Assembly: GCA_032988165.1 (NCBI GenBank)
Contig: JANTQF010000586.1
Coordinates: 1-11,119 of the forward strand
Source of the DNA: Emmonsiellopsis sp. PD_33
Lineage: Eukaryota > Ascomycota > Eurotiomycetes > Onygenales > Ajellomycetaceae
DNA length: 11,119 bases
Reading direction: 5' to 3'
The notes below the pieces were generated by a model that worked only from the letters and a program-made list of their open reading frames with translations, made no database searches and was not told the DNA's origin. Positions 9,737 through 11,119 of the stretch are shown piece by piece. Position numbers and translations under genes: made by a program. Positions within the stretch are counted from its first letter, which is position 1, and each line of letters opens with the position of its first letter.

Positions 9737-10600
9737 ATGCCCCTCACCACCAACCGCGCGCTCCCCCTCCTCGACGCCGCCGTGGCCGGCAACTACGCCG
9801 TCCCCGGCATGTGCTGCTACAACCTCGAAGGCATCCTCGCAACCGTGCGCGCCGCGGAGCGCAAACGCAGCCCCGCCATGATCCTCCTCTTCCCCTGGGC
9901 CATCCACTACGCCGACGGCCTCCTCGTCACCGCCGCTGCCACCGCCGCCCGCAACGCCTCCGTGCCCGTCACCGTGCACATGGACCACGCGCAGACGCCC
10001 GAGATCATCCGCAAAGCCGCCGACATGGTCCCCACCTTTGACAGCATCATGGTCGACATGAGCCATTACGAGAAGGCGGAGAATCTGGCGAAGACGGCGG
10101 AGCTGGTGCGGTATTGCAATGAGCGCGGGATCGCGACGGAGGCGGAGCCGGGCCGTATTGAGGGGGGCGAGGATGGGGTGGCGGATACGGCGGATTTGGA
10201 GGGCCTGTTGACGACGCCGGAGGAGAGTGGGGAGTTTGTGGCGACGGGGATTAATTGGCTGGCGCCGGCGTTTGGGAATGTGCATGGTTCCTATGGCCCG
10301 CGGGGGATTCGGTTGGAGTATGATCGGTTGCAGAGCATTAATGAGGCGGTTGGGGGGAAGGTGAGGTTGGTGTTGCATGGGGCGGATCCGTTTACGAAGG
10401 AGATCTTCGATGAGTGTGTGAGGTGTGGGGTGAGTAAGGTGAATATTAACAAGGTGATGAATAATGAGTATACGAATGTTATGGAGGGGAAGGCGAATAA
10501 GGTGCCGTTGACTAGTTTGTTGGAGGAGGCGACGGATAGGATGCAGGAGGCGGTGGAGAGGTGTATGGATTTGTTGGGGTCGTCGGGGAAGGCTCCTTGA
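9737..10600 (+). CDS. Class II fructose-bisphosphate aldolase-family protein
   Basis: One exon encodes 287 residues, the usual length of the short class II ketose-bisphosphate aldolase group (GatY/KbaY-like). The start is the ATG after ACAACC, and the protein then opens with the expected first helix. Seen: HMDHAQ at 81-86 with active-site D83 and metal ligand H84, IMVDMSH at 104-110, the E135-E137..GGED stretch (135-146), FGNVHGSYGP with metal ligand H183, and LVLHG with metal ligand H214. The divalent-metal site therefore looks complete and a retro-aldol lyase chemistry is expected in the cytosol. The phosphate-binding parts are changed: the GGSG loop reads G215-A-D217-P218, and the NIDTD strand reads N236-I-N238-K239. 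A true fructose-1,6-bisphosphate substrate is therefore doubtful. Codons end mostly in C up to about residue 110 and mostly in G or T after that. The true substrate is not recognised. Confidence 0.88.
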   Translation: MPLTTNRALPLLDAAVAGNYAVPGMCCYNLEGILATVRAAERKRSPAMILLFPWAIHYADGLLVTAAATAARNASVPVTVHMDHAQTPEIIRKAADMVPTFDSIMVDMSHYEKAENLAKTAELVRYCNERGIATEAEPGRIEGGEDGVADTADLEGLLTTPEESGEFVATGINWLAPAFGNVHGSYGPRGIRLEYDRLQSINEAVGGKVRLVLHGADPFTKEIFDECVRCGVSKVNINKVMNNEYTNVMEGKANKVPLTSLLEEATDRMQEAVERCMDLLGSSGKAP

Positions 10601-10661
10601 TTGTTTTTACGTGGGTGGTTGATTGATGGAAATTCTTTTGATTGATCTGTACGTCGGTTCA

Positions 10662-10710
10662 TATATGTACAGACAGAAGAGAAATGGGCATACATGAAAT
10701 ATAAAATAAC
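10662..10710 (+). terminator. Putative 3'-end/polyadenylation region of the aldolase-like gene
   Basis: TATATGTA at 10662-10669 matches the fungal/yeast efficiency-element style, and an A-rich AAATATAAAATAA stretch at about 10698-10709 follows it. They lie 60-110 nt after the stop, where a fungal 3' untranslated region would end. The motifs are weak individually. Confidence 0.35.
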
Positions 10711-10801
10711 AGAGATAAGAACGACAAAGGAAAAGCTAAGGGTCGACAATCAATAGAAAATAACAGGCAATATCTCCATCCAGCAACAACTCCAATGCAG
10801 T

Positions 10802-10807
10802 TTTATT
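10802..10807 (-). terminator. AATAAA polyadenylation signal for sdhB
   Basis: TTTATT on the plus strand reads AATAAA on the minus strand, about 95 nt after the sdhB stop. The location is right for a 3'-untranslated-region signal in the convergent spacer shared with the aldolase-like gene. Confidence 0.45.
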
Positions 10808-10901
10808 GGGCGTGGATCAGACAATAGACGAAAGAAAAAACGAGAGCTAAGCCTGAACTAGCAGTTCGCATTAAACACGACAAAAAAAGAAGAAAGAAAA
10901 A

Positions 10902-11119
10902 CTATGCAAAAGACATCATCTTCTTGATCTCCGCAATGGCCAGACCGGGATTCAATCCCTTGGGGCAGGTCCTCGAGCAGTTGAGGATGGTGTGGCATCT
11001 GTACACGCTCATGCTGTTATCAAGCGCGGCCTTGCGCTCTTCCGTCTTCTCGTCGCGCGAGTCGGCCAGCCACCGGTACGATTGCAGGAGGAGAGCGGGT
11101 CCGAGGTACTCTTCCGAGT
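10902..11119 (-). CDS. sdhB: Succinate dehydrogenase iron-sulfur subunit, C-terminal part
   Basis: This is the 3' end of the gene; the 5' part lies beyond the right edge. The frame encodes 72 residues plus two bases, ending with a TAG at 10904-10902. It starts SEEYLGPA (an Asn codon is split by the edge) and runs through LLQSYRWLADSRDEK and YRCHTILNCSRTCPKGLNP to an AEIKK tail. The three cysteines in C-H-T-I-L-N-C-S-R-T-C-P are the two last ligands of the [3Fe-4S] centre and the last ligand of the [4Fe-4S] centre. The protein is the Ip subunit of mitochondrial complex II, passing electrons from the flavoprotein to ubiquinone in the inner membrane. The His after the first Cys, where SDHI-fungicide resistance changes occur in fungi, is the usual His. 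No intron is visible in this part. Confidence 0.96.
   Translation of the reverse strand, partial: SEEYLGPALLLQSYRWLADSRDEKTEERKAALDNSMSVYRCHTILNCSRTCPKGLNPGLAIAEIKKMMSFA

Noticed and set aside
9689..10378. 229-codon minus-strand frame opposite the aldolase-like gene
   Set aside because: It is a shadow of the C/G third-position bias of the real + strand gene. Its product is a low-complexity Arg/Pro then Gly/Val/His mix with no domain.
10291..10749. 152-codon minus-strand frame across the aldolase 3' end
   Set aside because: It overlaps a well-supported CDS on the other strand and the 3' spacer, and shows no domain. It is not a separate gene.

Overview
The window looks like genomic DNA of a filamentous ascomycete, most likely Aspergillus or a close eurotialean relative. 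The genes carry short GT-AG introns (57-105 nt) with CTNAY-type branch sites. Leaders are C/A-rich, start contexts are fungal, and the succinate dehydrogenase fragment at the right edge reads like an Aspergillus mitochondrial Ip subunit. There is no sign of bacterial operon structure. The species call is inference.

Layout, left to right. 1-230 is an extreme G-rich, almost C-free tract with a 21-nt G run. 231-3840 is a long gene-poor stretch in which I recognise no gene. 3955-5696 (+) is a nine-exon gene that I rebuilt from splice signals. It encodes a 358-residue protein aligning along its whole length with the Hog1/SakA/MpkC stress MAP kinases, yet every catalytic motif is replaced: the Gly loop, the VAIK lysine, HRD, DFG and the TGY activation motif. 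5697-6546 is an unassigned convergent spacer. 6547-7724 (-) is a three-exon alpha/beta hydrolase of the epoxide hydrolase group. 7725-9600 is a 1.9-kb divergent intergenic region with telomere-like AACCCTAACCCTAA boxes. 9737-10600 (+) is a single-exon class II aldolase-family protein. 10902-11119 (-) is the C-terminal end of the mitochondrial succinate dehydrogenase iron-sulfur subunit.

The genes do not form an evident pathway or cluster. sdhB is housekeeping (TCA cycle and respiratory complex II). The aldolase-like and hydrolase genes look like accessory metabolism. The kinase-like gene would act, if expressed, in or around the HOG osmotic/oxidative stress cascade.

The most interesting item is the pseudokinase. 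Eight introns remain spliceable and the spliced reading frame is open for 358 codons. The C-lobe and the common-docking acidic patch are kept while catalysis is lost. This suggests a maintained non-catalytic MAPK decoy or scaffold rather than a decaying gene. A second pattern is a sharp switch from C-ending to G/T-ending codons partway through both the aldolase and the hydrolase genes, which lie on opposite strands.
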